A stretch of DNA of 64,000 nucleotides, from contig NZ_OY782870.1 in the NCBI RefSeq assembly GCF_963678545.1, positions 1,550,001 to 1,614,000 on the forward strand, written 5' to 3'. The notes beneath the pieces are model-generated. The model saw nothing but the letters and a program-made list of their open reading frames with translations, was not told the DNA's origin and did not search any database. This stretch comes from an uncultured Methanomethylovorans sp. GTDB taxonomy: Archaea > Halobacteriota > Methanosarcinia > Methanosarcinales > Methanosarcinaceae. The position numbers were made by a program, and so were the translations under genes. Of the stretch, positions 20,320-30,025 are shown piece by piece (within the stretch, counting starts at the first letter, position 1; every line of letters starts with the position of its first letter).

Positions 20320-20814
20320 TTGATAGATATGAATGATCCTGTTATCCGAGGATACCTAATTCGGCTTGTGGGTGAAGATGGCCTAGTTATGATCGAAAAA
20401 ATGCCGGAAGGTGAAGTTACTGATGAGCAAATAGCTCAAGCTACAGGCATACTTCTCAATATTGTAAGAAGAACCCTATTCATACTGAATGAGAACAAGC
20501 TTGCTATTTGCAGAAGGGAAAGAGATGCCAGTAGTGGATGGCTTACTTACCTCTGGACTCTCGATATGTCCGATGTTGAAAGGCAGCTTGTCAAAGAGAA
20601 AAAAAGGCTAGTGAAGAACCTTAAAGTACGCAAGGAATTTGAAGATTCTAATGTGTTTTATGTTTGTCCGGAAGGCTGTATAAGAATGGATTTCAAACAG
20701 GCTTCAGAGGGCATGTTCATGTGCCCAGACTGTGGCGAGGATATGATACACCAGGACAATTCACCTTTTATCCACATGATACAGGAAAGGATCAAAAACC
20801 TGGAAAGCAGATGA
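20320..20814 (+). CDS. tfe: Transcription initiation factor TFE (TFIIE alpha)
   Basis: The archaeal TFIIE-alpha homologue stabilises promoter opening with TBP, TFB and RNA polymerase. An N-terminal winged helix (VTDEQIAQATGILLNIVRRTL) is followed by a coiled region and a C-terminal zinc ribbon (CPEGC and CPDC). I prefer TTG 20320 because a GAGGTG SD lies six nt upstream; GTG 20311 and ATG 20329 are alternatives. It overlaps or nearly abuts the HD-domain gene. Confidence 0.9.
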   Translation: MIDMNDPVIRGYLIRLVGEDGLVMIEKMPEGEVTDEQIAQATGILLNIVRRTLFILNENKLAICRRERDASSGWLTYLWTLDMSDVERQLVKEKKRLVKNLKVRKEFEDSNVFYVCPEGCIRMDFKQASEGMFMCPDCGEDMIHQDNSPFIHMIQERIKNLESR

Positions 20815-20815
20815 T

Positions 20816-21322
20816 ATGATAACACCGGATAGGGCATTACACATCCTTAGAGATGAAGGCTGCTCTGAGAAGGTAATTGCGCATTGTATAGCTGTTTCTG
20901 AGTATGCCACCGAGATTGCAGAAAAATTAGTAGCATCTGGAAAAAACGTGGATGTAGAACTGGTAACAATTGGTAGTTTGCTTCATGACCTTGGAAGGTC
21001 ACGTAGTCATGGCATAGACCATGCAGTCATTGGTGCAAGCATAGCTGCTCAATCGGCTTTGGATCCTGCTGTTGTAAATATAATTAAGAAGCATATAGGT
21101 GCAGGTATTACTATAGAAGAAGCAAAAGAACTCGGCCTGCCTGAAGATGATTATATGCCTTTCACCATCGAAGAGAAGATAGTTGCACACGCCGACAACT
21201 TCACTTCAAGCGATACAAGGATAACTATGCACAAGCTAATGGAGAAACTGCATAAAAGGCACGTCAGTGATGAAAGTATAGCACGCACTATTGCTTTAGC
21301 AGAAGAAATAGGCATTTATTGA
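20816..21322 (+). CDS. HDIG/HD-domain phosphohydrolase-like protein
   Basis: A 168-aa HD-superfamily protein (TIGR00295-like) with the metal-binding HD pair in LLHDLGRSRSHGIDH and a downstream HIGAG. It is probably a nucleotide phosphohydrolase; the substrate is unknown. It starts one base after the tfe stop, hence translationally linked. Confidence 0.83.
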   Translation: MITPDRALHILRDEGCSEKVIAHCIAVSEYATEIAEKLVASGKNVDVELVTIGSLLHDLGRSRSHGIDHAVIGASIAAQSALDPAVVNIIKKHIGAGITIEEAKELGLPEDDYMPFTIEEKIVAHADNFTSSDTRITMHKLMEKLHKRHVSDESIARTIALAEEIGIY

Positions 21323-21383
21323 ACTATGGAATTAATTCAAAAGATCGTACATTTGCCAGCAAAAAGCATGATTAATAGAAAGG

Positions 21384-21391
21384 TTTATATA
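21384..21391 (+). promoter_or_regulatory. Box A (TATA) upstream of psmB
   Basis: TTTATATA lies about 90 bp before the psmB start in the 155-bp gap after the HD gene. The motif ATGATTAAT occurs on both sides of it, which could be a regulator site. Confidence 0.5.
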
Positions 21392-21477
21392 TATTATGAT
21401 TAATCAATAGTTTGTCTGGATAACAGATATGATCTTTTTATAAAAATTTTCTCATTTTGCGACGATGAGGTATACTG

Positions 21478-22110
21478 ATGGTCGATGATAAATATTTAAA
21501 AGGTACAACTACTGTAGGCATAGTTTGTGATAAAGGCGTGGTACTTGCTACGGAAAGACGTGCAACTATGGGAAATTTCATAGCTAGCAAGACAGCCAAA
21601 AAAATTTATCAGATCGATGAGCTTGTGGGCATGACCACTGCAGGATCCGTAGGAGATGCTCAACAGATCGTGCGCATAATGAGTGTTGAGTCTCATCTTT
21701 ACAAAATGAGGCGTAAAGAGCCTATGACTATTAAAGGCATAACTACGCTTCTGTCAAACATCTTGAGCGGACAGCGCTACTATCCCCTTATGGTACAACT
21801 GCTTGTAGGCGGTGTGGACAAGAACGGACCTTCTATATTCTCTCTTGATGCTCTTGGAGGCACTATTGAAGAGACAAAGGCTGTAGCAACTGGTTCTGGT
21901 TCACCTATGGCTTATGGAGTGCTAGAAGATCGGTTCATGAATGGAATGTCCGTAGAGGAAGGAGTAGAGTTGGCAATACGCGCACTTCATAATGCAATGA
22001 AGAGAGATTCAGCATCTGGCAATGGAATTGATGTTGTAGTGATAACTGCTGATAAATTTAATCGTTTGGAAGAAGAGGAAGTTCAACAGTATAGGGATAA
22101 ATTGAATTAA
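21478..22110 (+). CDS. psmB: 20S proteasome beta subunit
   Basis: Catalytic subunit of the archaeal proteasome. A nine-residue propeptide ending in KG precedes the nucleophilic Thr (T10, TTTVGI). Family motifs GSVGDAQ and ATGSGSP are present. 210 aa. SD GAGG lies upstream of ATG 21478. Confidence 0.95.
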   Translation: MVDDKYLKGTTTVGIVCDKGVVLATERRATMGNFIASKTAKKIYQIDELVGMTTAGSVGDAQQIVRIMSVESHLYKMRRKEPMTIKGITTLLSNILSGQRYYPLMVQLLVGGVDKNGPSIFSLDALGGTIEETKAVATGSGSPMAYGVLEDRFMNGMSVEEGVELAIRALHNAMKRDSASGNGIDVVVITADKFNRLEEEEVQQYRDKLN

Positions 22111-22210
22111 AATATTCCTGACCATTTTGTTGACTTTACTTTGACATCTGTTCTATCTTGCATAGATCAAAATTTTATATTTTTTTATTTTTCTCAAAGG
22201 AAGGCTTTTA

Positions 22211-24121
22211 ATGGCAATAGATGAAGTATTAGCTGATCTAAAACATAAAATAGACGAAAAATTGCCGCAGGGAACTACTATTTCTAGTGTAGAGTTCGAA
22301 GGTCCGCAATTAGTAATGTACACTGAAAATCCATGGAGTTTTGCGGATAATGGTAATATTGTAAGAAACCTTGCAAAGATCCTAAGGACACGCATAGTTG
22401 TACGCCCAGATCCAAAGGTTTTACTGCCTCCAGAAGAATCTGTTGGCAAAATAATTGAAACCGTACCGGAAGACTCAGCCATAGCTAATTATCACTTCGA
22501 TCCAGATGTGGGAGAAGTTATAATCGAAGCCGAAAAACCAGGCCTTGTAATTGGGAAACATGGGGAGACTTTAAGAGAGATCACAAAAAAGATAGGATGG
22601 ACACCAAAAGTAGTGCGTGCTCCGCCCATATCATCACGGACAGTCAAGAACATCCGTGAATTCATGAAAACGAACCACAAAGAAAGGAAAGAAATACTCA
22701 AAACCGTGGGTCGTAAAATACACAGAGAATGCACATCCAAAGACAAATGGGTCAGAGTCACATCGCTTGGAGGATGTAAAGAGGTCGGAAGAAGCTGTTT
22801 CCTGTTATCAACACCCGAATCCAGCGTAATGATAGATTGTGGTGTTAACGTCGGTTCTGAAGAAAACATGACTCCTTACCTCTATGTCCCTGAGGTTTCA
22901 CCCCTAAGCAAACTCGATGCAGTAGTGATCACACACGCTCACCTGGATCACCAAGGTCTGTTGCCACTATTATACAGGTATGGATTTGAGGGGCCGGTGT
23001 ATTGCACACCCCCAACAAGGGACCTGACAGCCTTATTGCAGCTTGATTATATAGACGTGGCTTCAAAAGAAGGCAAAAGGCCTCCATATTCTTCAGCAGA
23101 TGTGCGTGAAGTGCTTAAACATACTATAGTTCTGGATTTTGAAGAAGTCACAGACATTGCACCTGACATTAAGCTTACCTTCCACAATGCAGGACACATC
23201 CTTGGTTCTGCTATTTGCCATTTCCACATAGGTGATGGATTGCACAATGTTGTCTTTACAGGTGACTTCAAATATGAAAAGACAAGACTTTTCGACCCGG
23301 CAGTTAACAAGTTCCCACGTGTAGAAAGTGTGATAATGGAGTCCACTTACGGTGGCGCAAATGCACTTCAGCCATCCCTGCAGGATGCAGAAAGCCACCT
23401 GCAACAGGTGATAAAAGCCACTCTCCAGAACAAGGGAATCGTGCTGATACCGGCCTTCGCAGTAGGAAGAAGCCAGGAAGTCATGATCGTCCTGGAAGAT
23501 GCCATACGCAAAGGATTGATAGATAATGTCCCGGTATACCTTGACGGTATGATCTGGGAAGCTACGGCCATCCATGCTACATATCCGGAATATCTTAATA
23601 ACGATCTGAGAAAACTCATTTTCCAGAAAGGTGAGAATCCTTTCCTTTCAGAATGTTTTAAGCCTGTGGATTCCAATGAGCTACGTAAGGAGATCATAGA
23701 GAAGCGTGAGCCATGCGTAATCCTTGCTACATCAGGAATGATGAACGCAGGACCTGTCATGGAGTATTTCAAGGCCCTTGCTGAAGACGAGAGGAACACA
23801 CTTGTATTCGTAGGTTACCAGGCAGATGGTACACTGGGACGCAGGATCCAGAAAGGATGGAAAGAAATACCCCTCAATACCGGAAAGGGAACAGAGGTAG
23901 TACACATGAATATGAACGTGGAAATCGTTGATGGTTTCTCCGGCCATTCTGACCGCAGGCAGCTCATGGAATACGTGCGCAAGATGAAACCAAGACCTGA
24001 ACGCATATTCACAGAACATGGAGATGAAAGATCATGCATCGATCTGGCAACTTCCATTCATAAAAAGAACAAGATGGAAACAAGAGCACTCACAAACCTT
24101 GAGACCATTCGTCTTGTGTAA
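22211..24121 (+). CDS. aCPSF1, KH/beta-CASP ribonuclease
   Basis: A 636-aa archaeal CPSF1-type ribonuclease that cleaves transcripts 3' ends and drives transcription termination. Two N-terminal KH-like regions (including [14 protein letters not shown]) precede a metallo-beta-lactamase domain with HAHLDH near residue 240 and GDFKYE, and a beta-CASP domain. Start ATG with AAGGAAGG SD. Full length, cytoplasmic. It converges on the HAD gene with a 5-bp gap. Confidence 0.95.
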   Translation: MAIDEVLADLKHKIDEKLPQGTTISSVEFEGPQLVMYTENPWSFADNGNIVRNLAKILRTRIVVRPDPKVLLPPEESVGKIIETVPEDSAIANYHFDPDVGEVIIEAEKPGLVIGKHGETLREITKKIGWTPKVVRAPPISSRTVKNIREFMKTNHKERKEILKTVGRKIHRECTSKDKWVRVTSLGGCKEVGRSCFLLSTPESSVMIDCGVNVGSEENMTPYLYVPEVSPLSKLDAVVITHAHLDHQGLLPLLYRYGFEGPVYCTPPTRDLTALLQLDYIDVASKEGKRPPYSSADVREVLKHTIVLDFEEVTDIAPDIKLTFHNAGHILGSAICHFHIGDGLHNVVFTGDFKYEKTRLFDPAVNKFPRVESVIMESTYGGANALQPSLQDAESHLQQVIKATLQNKGIVLIPAFAVGRSQEVMIVLEDAIRKGLIDNVPVYLDGMIWEATAIHATYPEYLNNDLRKLIFQKGENPFLSECFKPVDSNELRKEIIEKREPCVILATSGMMNAGPVMEYFKALAEDERNTLVFVGYQADGTLGRRIQKGWKEIPLNTGKGTEVVHMNMNVEIVDGFSGHSDRRQLMEYVRKMKPRPERIFTEHGDERSCIDLATSIHKKNKMETRALTNLETIRLV

Positions 24122-24126
24122 TAGAA

Positions 24127-24768
24127 TCAGAGAAGTCTGGAAAGATACGTTATCAGTTCGGCATGGTCTGCAAGTATCATGTCGGCACCTATTAATTTTT
24201 CTTTTAGAAGATAGGTTGGGACTGCTACACAGTAGATACCAGCCATTTTTGCAGACTTTATTCCCAATGGAGCATTTTCTATAACTATACATTCTTCCGG
24301 TTCTAGCCCAAGTTTGCTAGCCGCTTTGAGGTAGGGTTCAGGATTTGGTTTGCCCCGAGTAACATCTTCTCCTGAAACTATTATTTTGAAGATGCCTGGA
24401 TAGAACCTATCCATCAGTGTATTTACTATTACTCTGTCAGCTCCTGACGCAACAGCCAGTTTATACTTTTCTTTAAGTGCCTGCAGACATTCCTGCATAC
24501 CCTTGAAAGGTTCTGCTCTGTTGTTACGTAAGAAATGTTCCCTTTTCTTTTTGAGAAAGGTTTCATAATCAGATGTTTCGGGTTCTAGTCCAGCCTTATG
24601 AAAAATGATATCCACAACACCTTTGTGATTGGAGCCTTCAATCTCATATATATCCCTATTAGTGATAGGGACTCCCACTTCCCGGAATGCCTGCACCCAG
24701 GCATCAGCATGATAGGACATGGAATCCATGAGCACTCCATCAACATCAAAGATCAGACCTTTTAACAT
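24127..24768 (-). CDS. HAD-superfamily phosphatase (beta-phosphoglucomutase/phosphoglycolate phosphatase-like)
   Basis: A 213-aa HAD subfamily IA protein. Motif I is FDVDGVLMDS (nucleophile D8, acid/base D10), motif II is in LAVASGA, motif III is the Lys of RGKPNPEPYL, and motif IV is IENAPLGIKSAK. The substrate cannot be assigned from sequence. Monocistronic, divergent from the zinc-ribbon gene. Confidence 0.85.
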   Translation of the reverse strand: MLKGLIFDVDGVLMDSMSYHADAWVQAFREVGVPITNRDIYEIEGSNHKGVVDIIFHKAGLEPETSDYETFLKKKREHFLRNNRAEPFKGMQECLQALKEKYKLAVASGADRVIVNTLMDRFYPGIFKIIVSGEDVTRGKPNPEPYLKAASKLGLEPEECIVIENAPLGIKSAKMAGIYCVAVPTYLLKEKLIGADMILADHAELITYLSRLL

Positions 24769-24860
24769 GTACCTTCATCTTTGGGTATCAGATAAATATT
24801 TGTGCATGAGAGTGCACTTTAAATATTGGATAATTTTTATCAATCAAAGGAGGGGACACA

Positions 24861-25067
24861 ATGAGTGAAAAAACAGAAGAACTGCGTGTCTGCCTAAACT
24901 GTGGTTATGAAAGAGGATTCCATGTTTTTTTCAGAAGATTACCGAAAAGCAGAATGCATATAGGCCTGATATGCCCGTCATGTGGGCAGAGCTATGATAT
25001 TGGATGGATAACTGCTGATATAAAAGAATTTGAAGCAATCAAAGGTGAATCATATCCTGAAAAGTGA
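24861..25067 (+). CDS. Small zinc-ribbon protein, 68 aa
   Basis: Contains CLNCGYERGF (C11, C14) and CPSCGQSYDIGW, a complete four-Cys zinc ribbon. Very strong SD (AAAGGAGGGG). It is probably a nucleic-acid or protein-binding accessory factor; function unknown. Confidence 0.75.
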   Translation: MSEKTEELRVCLNCGYERGFHVFFRRLPKSRMHIGLICPSCGQSYDIGWITADIKEFEAIKGESYPEK

Positions 25068-25109
25068 CACTACAATAATGTGCCTGATAGTATTTTAGTC
25101 CTTCATAGT

Positions 25110-26084
25110 TCAACTTTTCTGCTTATTCTCCAGTTTTTTATCCAATTCCTTCTTTATTGCAGATGCCTCTTTTCTGTATTTGGCAGACATTGAACTGTGA
25201 ATATCTTCATCGATGCTCTTTTTCTTCAGGTCCGAATCAACTGTTGAAAGAACTTTCTGTATTGCAGTGTACCTATATTCCAACTCCTGAATGTCCGTAT
25301 CTTTATGTGTACCTTTGTTCTTTCTATTCAGATAGATGGCTCCTCCAAGGGTAAACAGACCAGCAATGAAAAACAAAGCAGACAAGTACATGAAATTATT
25401 CGATGCCTTTTCCTCGGTTGTGGATACTGTGACCTCATTGAAGGATGGATGGGAGAAAAAGAAAGTTGTTATGTTTCCGTTTTTTTGAGAATTTGAAGAT
25501 AATGAAAGTCCATTTTCATCAAATAACATCGGTTCAATATCTTGTTTCGTTTTCACATTTAGGACAAGAGAGTGAATGGAAGATGGCTGATACCCAGTTA
25601 CTAAAAACTGTTTAGTGAACTGTCGATCTGACTCATTAGGTAAAAGATATACCAAACTATACAACTGTGGCGATGCTGGAGATATAGAAGTGATATTGTC
25701 ACTGAAGTAAAGGATATCGCTTGTTCGGTTATATTCCAAATCTACGATAGACGTTGTATTGGACATATCCTGATTTTTTAAACTCATCACGATGGCATCC
25801 TGAGGTACTGAAAGACCTATTGTAGAAGTACCTCCTTCGTCAGACAAAGTCCATGTTTCCTGAACAAGAGTCTCGCCTGTATAACTCATATCCAGATCAA
25901 TTATATACTGCTGAAATGACACACCTGTGATACCAGTATTGTTTTCTACAGTTGAAGTGGTAATATTATCTGCTGCAACAACATGCGGCACTACAAAGAG
26001 GCATAAAAAAACAATAAACACTTGCTTTAAGAATGCAATGATCATTCTATGATTCGATTTTCTAAGCGCTAAATGAAGATTCAT
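25110..26084 (-). CDS. Secreted/membrane-anchored protein of unknown function
   Basis: An N-terminal signal-like hydrophobic stretch (IIAFLKQVFIVFLCLFVVP) precedes an extracellular beta-rich, Ser/Thr-rich region. A second transmembrane helix lies around residue 235-253, then a charged coiled-coil cytoplasmic tail. The start could be M14 (26045), which begins directly at the signal. 324 aa. No named family. Confidence 0.7.
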   Translation of the reverse strand: MNLHLALRKSNHRMIIAFLKQVFIVFLCLFVVPHVVAADNITTSTVENNTGITGVSFQQYIIDLDMSYTGETLVQETWTLSDEGGTSTIGLSVPQDAIVMSLKNQDMSNTTSIVDLEYNRTSDILYFSDNITSISPASPQLYSLVYLLPNESDRQFTKQFLVTGYQPSSIHSLVLNVKTKQDIEPMLFDENGLSLSSNSQKNGNITTFFFSHPSFNEVTVSTTEEKASNNFMYLSALFFIAGLFTLGGAIYLNRKNKGTHKDTDIQELEYRYTAIQKVLSTVDSDLKKKSIDEDIHSSMSAKYRKEASAIKKELDKKLENKQKS

Positions 26085-26345
26085 GGACAGATCTCTTATA
26101 ATGCATTCATGTATGGCAACTGTTATATGTTTTTGCCTTTACCAGCGATCTAGAACTATTATAAATCAAATCTACATTTTTTTGGTTGACTATGAAAATG
26201 GCTTCGACGAACACATATATATATATCAATCTGTAAAGTATAGCTCTGGTAAAGTTGTGTATGAAAATGACAGATGTCGGAAGATGATGGTATTTGGGTT
26301 GCCATTAGTCTGAAATCTGTCTGACATCAGCAGACTTCCAGCGTA

Positions 26346-26370
26346 TAATATCATCTAAAAGATGGTATTA
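26346..26370 (+). repeat. Inverted repeat upstream of ftsZ
   Basis: TAATATCATCT and AGATGGTATTA pair with one mismatch around a 3-nt loop. It lies in the 553-bp gap between the divergent membrane-protein gene and ftsZ; a second small GTCTG/CAGAC inverted repeat sits just upstream. It could be a terminator or an operator. Confidence 0.5.
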
Positions 26371-26466
26371 AAATTGTAAAGGGTGGGTAAACACCAATAT
26401 ATTATTAGAGAGAAAGGAAAGAGGCAAGCTGTCCTATAATATGGGTAATGTGAGCTTACCTCAAGC

Positions 26467-26566
26467 TTTAAATATAAATACATAAGTATAAAAACATGTA
26501 AAGGTATATAGTCACTGTAGAGTAATGACACAATTCCACAATAGAAGGAATTTGTGGAAATCCACA
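26467..26566 (+). promoter_or_regulatory. ftsZ promoter and leader with palindrome
   Basis: TTTAAATA (26467-26474) is a box-A-like element about 165 bp before the ftsZ start. The predicted leader contains TGTGGA-AA-TCCACA at 26553-26566, and an overlapping ATTCCACA a little upstream could pair alternatively. This suggests a regulated leader. Confidence 0.45.
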
Positions 26567-26637
26567 TATTACAGCTTATGTGGTCATTCACATGTTCATT
26601 ACGCAAGTGTACTCAGTAATCCAATGAGGGGATGAAC

Positions 26638-27798
26638 GTGCAATCCATAGTACAGGAAGCATTAAAACACACAGAGAAGGATAGAGAGTATAGAAAAACA
26701 GTAGCCGTGGATGATCAGCTTGACGGTTTCGGAATGCCGCGTATCACGATAGTAGGTTGTGGTGGCGCAGGAAACAACACCGTTAACAGGCTCTACAACA
26801 TCGGTATAGATGGTGCAGAAACCATTGCTATTAACACAGACAAACAGCATCTGGATAACATCAGAGCTGACAAGAAGATCCTTGTAGGTAAGACGCTTAC
26901 CCGTGGACTTGGCGCAGGCGGATATCCAGAAGTCGGTGCAAAGGCAGCCGAACTGGCTCGTGGCACCCTTGAAGACATCTTCAAGGAAACAGACCTTGTA
27001 TTTATCACTGCAGGTATGGGCGGAGGTACCGGTACAGGAGTAGCACCCGTTGTAGCAGAGATAGCAAAGGAACAGGGAGCTATAGTAGTAGGTATGGTCT
27101 CCAGTCCATTCAGAGTAGAAAGGGCAAGGACCGTCAAAGCAGAAGAAGGACTTGAAGACCTACGCAAAGCTGCAGATACTGTGATCGTACTTGACAATAA
27201 CAGATTACTGGAATATGTACCAAACTTGCCTATAGAGCAGGCATTTTCAGTAATGGACCAGCTCATTTCAGAAACAGTGAAAGGTATCACTGAAACTATC
27301 ACACAGCCATCTCTAATTAACCTTGACTACGCAGATATCAGGGCAATTATGGGTTGTGGCGGCGTTGCTGTCATGCTTGTAGGAGAGAGCAAGAACCAGG
27401 ACAAGAGCAATGATGTAGTACGCATTGCATTGAACCATCCATTACTGGATGTGGACTACAGAGGAGCAACCGGTAGCCTTGTGCACATTACAGGTGGCCC
27501 TGACCTCAGCCTGAAAGAAGCAGAAGAGATCGCTTCATCCCTTACCTATGAACTGTCACCCAACGCTAATGTCATATGGGGTGCAAGAATAAGGGAAGAT
27601 TATGAAGGCAAAGTACGTGTTATGGCTATCATGACAGGTGTTCAGTCTGCACAAGTACTTGGTCCGAAAAATCTAGCAAGTAGCATGCCACAGACCGCAA
27701 GCAACAGTTCACCTACTTATGGCAGAACACGCCAATCCGTTGTTGAACCAGTTGGCCATAGAAGAAATGGCGGATCAATAATAGATATAATAGGCTGA
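26638..27798 (+). CDS. ftsZ: Cell division protein FtsZ
   Basis: A tubulin-like GTPase forming the division ring. Motifs are [13 protein letters not shown], the tubulin signature [12 protein letters not shown], and the NNRLLEY/T7 region. About 386 aa. I prefer GTG 26638 because GAGGGG lies six nt upstream; the ATG at 26632 is too close to that SD. The variable C-terminal tail ends in a short hydrophobic segment (SIIDIIG) that may be a partner-binding peptide. Confidence 0.93.
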   Translation: MQSIVQEALKHTEKDREYRKTVAVDDQLDGFGMPRITIVGCGGAGNNTVNRLYNIGIDGAETIAINTDKQHLDNIRADKKILVGKTLTRGLGAGGYPEVGAKAAELARGTLEDIFKETDLVFITAGMGGGTGTGVAPVVAEIAKEQGAIVVGMVSSPFRVERARTVKAEEGLEDLRKAADTVIVLDNNRLLEYVPNLPIEQAFSVMDQLISETVKGITETITQPSLINLDYADIRAIMGCGGVAVMLVGESKNQDKSNDVVRIALNHPLLDVDYRGATGSLVHITGGPDLSLKEAEEIASSLTYELSPNANVIWGARIREDYEGKVRVMAIMTGVQSAQVLGPKNLASSMPQTASNSSPTYGRTRQSVVEPVGHRRNGGSIIDIIG

Positions 27799-27889
27799 AC
27801 GCAAAAGATCCAGGTCACATTGTTGTACTTGGTTCCTTTCTTTTTTTAGCAGTAGATATTCTTTTTAACTATCTGTACAATTAGGATAC

Positions 27890-29371
27890 ATGGACATCCT
27901 GGTTGCTACGGGAAAACTTGCACAAGGCACTGTAAGGAAAGCTGTGGGTGCAAAAGCACACATTATTGTACTGGACATAGATATAGCTGCGTTCATAACC
28001 CCTCGAAGGCTTCTAGAAACCTTGGAAAAACAGTGCCTGCAAAAACATTATGATATCATCTTTGTACCGGGGCTGGCATCCGGAGATTTTTCAAAAGTTG
28101 CACAAGAGCTTGGCAGTGAAATATGCCTAGGCCCAAAGCATGCTTATGATCTAGGATATGTTCTGGATTTTGTGGGAAAGATTGAGTTTTCCACTAAAGT
28201 TCCTGCATGTGAACTGCTTGCAGATGTCAGAAGAAAATTGGCTCTGGAGAAAGTGGAACAGATAGAAACCTCCTGTAACCCATTAGTGTACATTAAAGAT
28301 CTTAAGATCGGAGGAAACAGTCGTATGAAAGTACTGGCTGAGATAGTGGATGCTACAGGCATGGAATCTAATGTCCTTGAAAAGAAAATACTTGTATTTG
28401 TTAGCCGGGGTGCGGATATGATAGACCTCGGAGCATCCCTTAATGCGACGCCTGATGATGTGGAGCGTATTATCCGCATAGCTAGAAAAGTAACTACGTT
28501 GCCAATCAGTATCGATACACTCGATCCTGCCCTCCTTATTCGTGCGATAGAAACAGGCGTTGACCTTGTGTTAAGCCTTAACAATAGTAATCTCGACGAG
28601 ATTGGCCCCCTAGTAGCATCCGCAGGAGTTGCTGTTGTAGTAATACCTGATAGTTGCGAAGGGCTTGATAGCCTTGTGAAAAATGTCAAAAAAGCAAAAG
28701 AACTGGGCATTCAGAAGATCATTGCAGACCCAGTACTTGACCCAATTGGCCATGGCATAGCCAGTTCCATAGTACGCTACCATGAATTTCATAAATTGTT
28801 CCCCGAAATTCCTGTATTCTTCGGAGCAGGGAATGTAACTGAACTTTTGGATGTTGACTCCCTCGGAGTAAATGCGACACTTTGTGGTATAGCTGGAGAT
28901 CTGGGTGCAAGCATACTTTTTACCCCAGAGTATAGTAATAAGACACAAGGCTCTATAAAAGAACTCAAGGTTGCTTCCCAGATGATGATACTTTCCACAG
29001 AAAGACAGAGTTCCCCAAAGGATCTGGGCATAGACCTCATGATACTCAAGGAAAAAAGACGCCGTACCGATGTAAATTTTCCTACTAAATATATTGAAGC
29101 TAAAGAACGGAAAATGTGGAAAACTGATCCTGCCGGAAGTGTGCGGATAGGAATAATCCCTGATGAGGAAAGAACAGATGAAGGCTTAATAGTCGCCGAG
29201 CATGAAAATTCCACCATATTGGGCACCACCGCGAGAGCAGTATTGGATACGCTTATGGATATGAAACTTGTATCTACCTTGGAACATGCAGGTTACCTAG
29301 GACGGGAGCTTAAGAAGGCAGAAATTGCCTTAAAGTTTAATAGAAGTTATGCACAGGATGATGAGTTTTAG
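27890..29371 (+). CDS. Dihydropteroate-synthase-like protein
   Basis: A 493-aa protein of the archaeal DHPS-related family (TIGR00284-like), probably acting on pterin chemistry (methanopterin is the methanogen C1 carrier). A pterin-binding TIM-barrel core is visible (FVSRGADMIDLGASLN, SIDTLDP, IADPVLDPIG). Start ATG 27890, leaderless-looking. It is followed 8 bp later by a small ORF, likely the same transcript. The exact reaction is unknown. Confidence 0.82.
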   Translation: MDILVATGKLAQGTVRKAVGAKAHIIVLDIDIAAFITPRRLLETLEKQCLQKHYDIIFVPGLASGDFSKVAQELGSEICLGPKHAYDLGYVLDFVGKIEFSTKVPACELLADVRRKLALEKVEQIETSCNPLVYIKDLKIGGNSRMKVLAEIVDATGMESNVLEKKILVFVSRGADMIDLGASLNATPDDVERIIRIARKVTTLPISIDTLDPALLIRAIETGVDLVLSLNNSNLDEIGPLVASAGVAVVVIPDSCEGLDSLVKNVKKAKELGIQKIIADPVLDPIGHGIASSIVRYHEFHKLFPEIPVFFGAGNVTELLDVDSLGVNATLCGIAGDLGASILFTPEYSNKTQGSIKELKVASQMMILSTERQSSPKDLGIDLMILKEKRRRTDVNFPTKYIEAKERKMWKTDPAGSVRIGIIPDEERTDEGLIVAEHENSTILGTTARAVLDTLMDMKLVSTLEHAGYLGRELKKAEIALKFNRSYAQDDEF

Positions 29372-29379
29372 GTGTTAGT

Positions 29380-29841
29380 ATGATACTTCAACAAGAAGAT
29401 AAGGATGCTATAGTTGCTATAGTTGCTGCACGCCATTTCTCTGAGCAGAAATGGAAATGGGTCAATTTAAAAAAGGATCTGCAAAAGGTATTCAAATCTT
29501 TTGAGGAAATAAGAGAGCAATATAATAAGTACCCATATATGAGCAAGGATTGGTACGTAGAAAATTCAGCTACCAAAGGAGTACACATGTGCGATACTTG
29601 GGAAGAGCTCCAACTCTTGGCAGAGTTTCTGCGGGATTATGCCCAATACTTTGATTTCATGGTGAGGTATGAAGGGGGAAAAAAAATGTTTTGCATTGCC
29701 AGCAATGATGGAAAACTTACACACGAACAGGAGAATGCCATCACAGTTGCAAGGAGATTAAGGTGCAACGTCATTGTATTTTCTGTGGAAGTGCCGGAGT
29801 CTATCGAATTTGACCTGATGCAGATTGGAGGAGGCACATAA
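29380..29841 (+). CDS. Hypothetical protein, 153 aa
   Basis: Not recognised. Soluble, mixed alpha/beta, Lys/Trp-rich N-terminus and a Val-rich C-terminal strand region. It begins 8 bp after the DHPS-like gene, so it is probably co-expressed. Confidence 0.65.
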   Translation: MILQQEDKDAIVAIVAARHFSEQKWKWVNLKKDLQKVFKSFEEIREQYNKYPYMSKDWYVENSATKGVHMCDTWEELQLLAEFLRDYAQYFDFMVRYEGGKKMFCIASNDGKLTHEQENAITVARRLRCNVIVFSVEVPESIEFDLMQIGGGT

Positions 29842-29898
29842 AAGCCTTTGATATAATCCTTACAATTCATATTGGTTATTCAATATAGTCCAATCAAC

Positions 29899-29906
29899 TT
29901 TATATA
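29899..29906 (+). promoter_or_regulatory. Box A upstream of the pyrophosphatase gene
   Basis: TTTATATA, about 120 bp upstream of the next start, in an otherwise empty 184-bp gap. Confidence 0.5.
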
Positions 29907-30025
29907 CAGTATTGATGAATATTAGCCCGAAGCAGTCTCATTTATACGTGAGCTGTGAATGCAGCTTATCTAAATATGATACTTATAAGTAAATCAGAAA
30001 CATAGACAAATAGAGGAGTTATATA

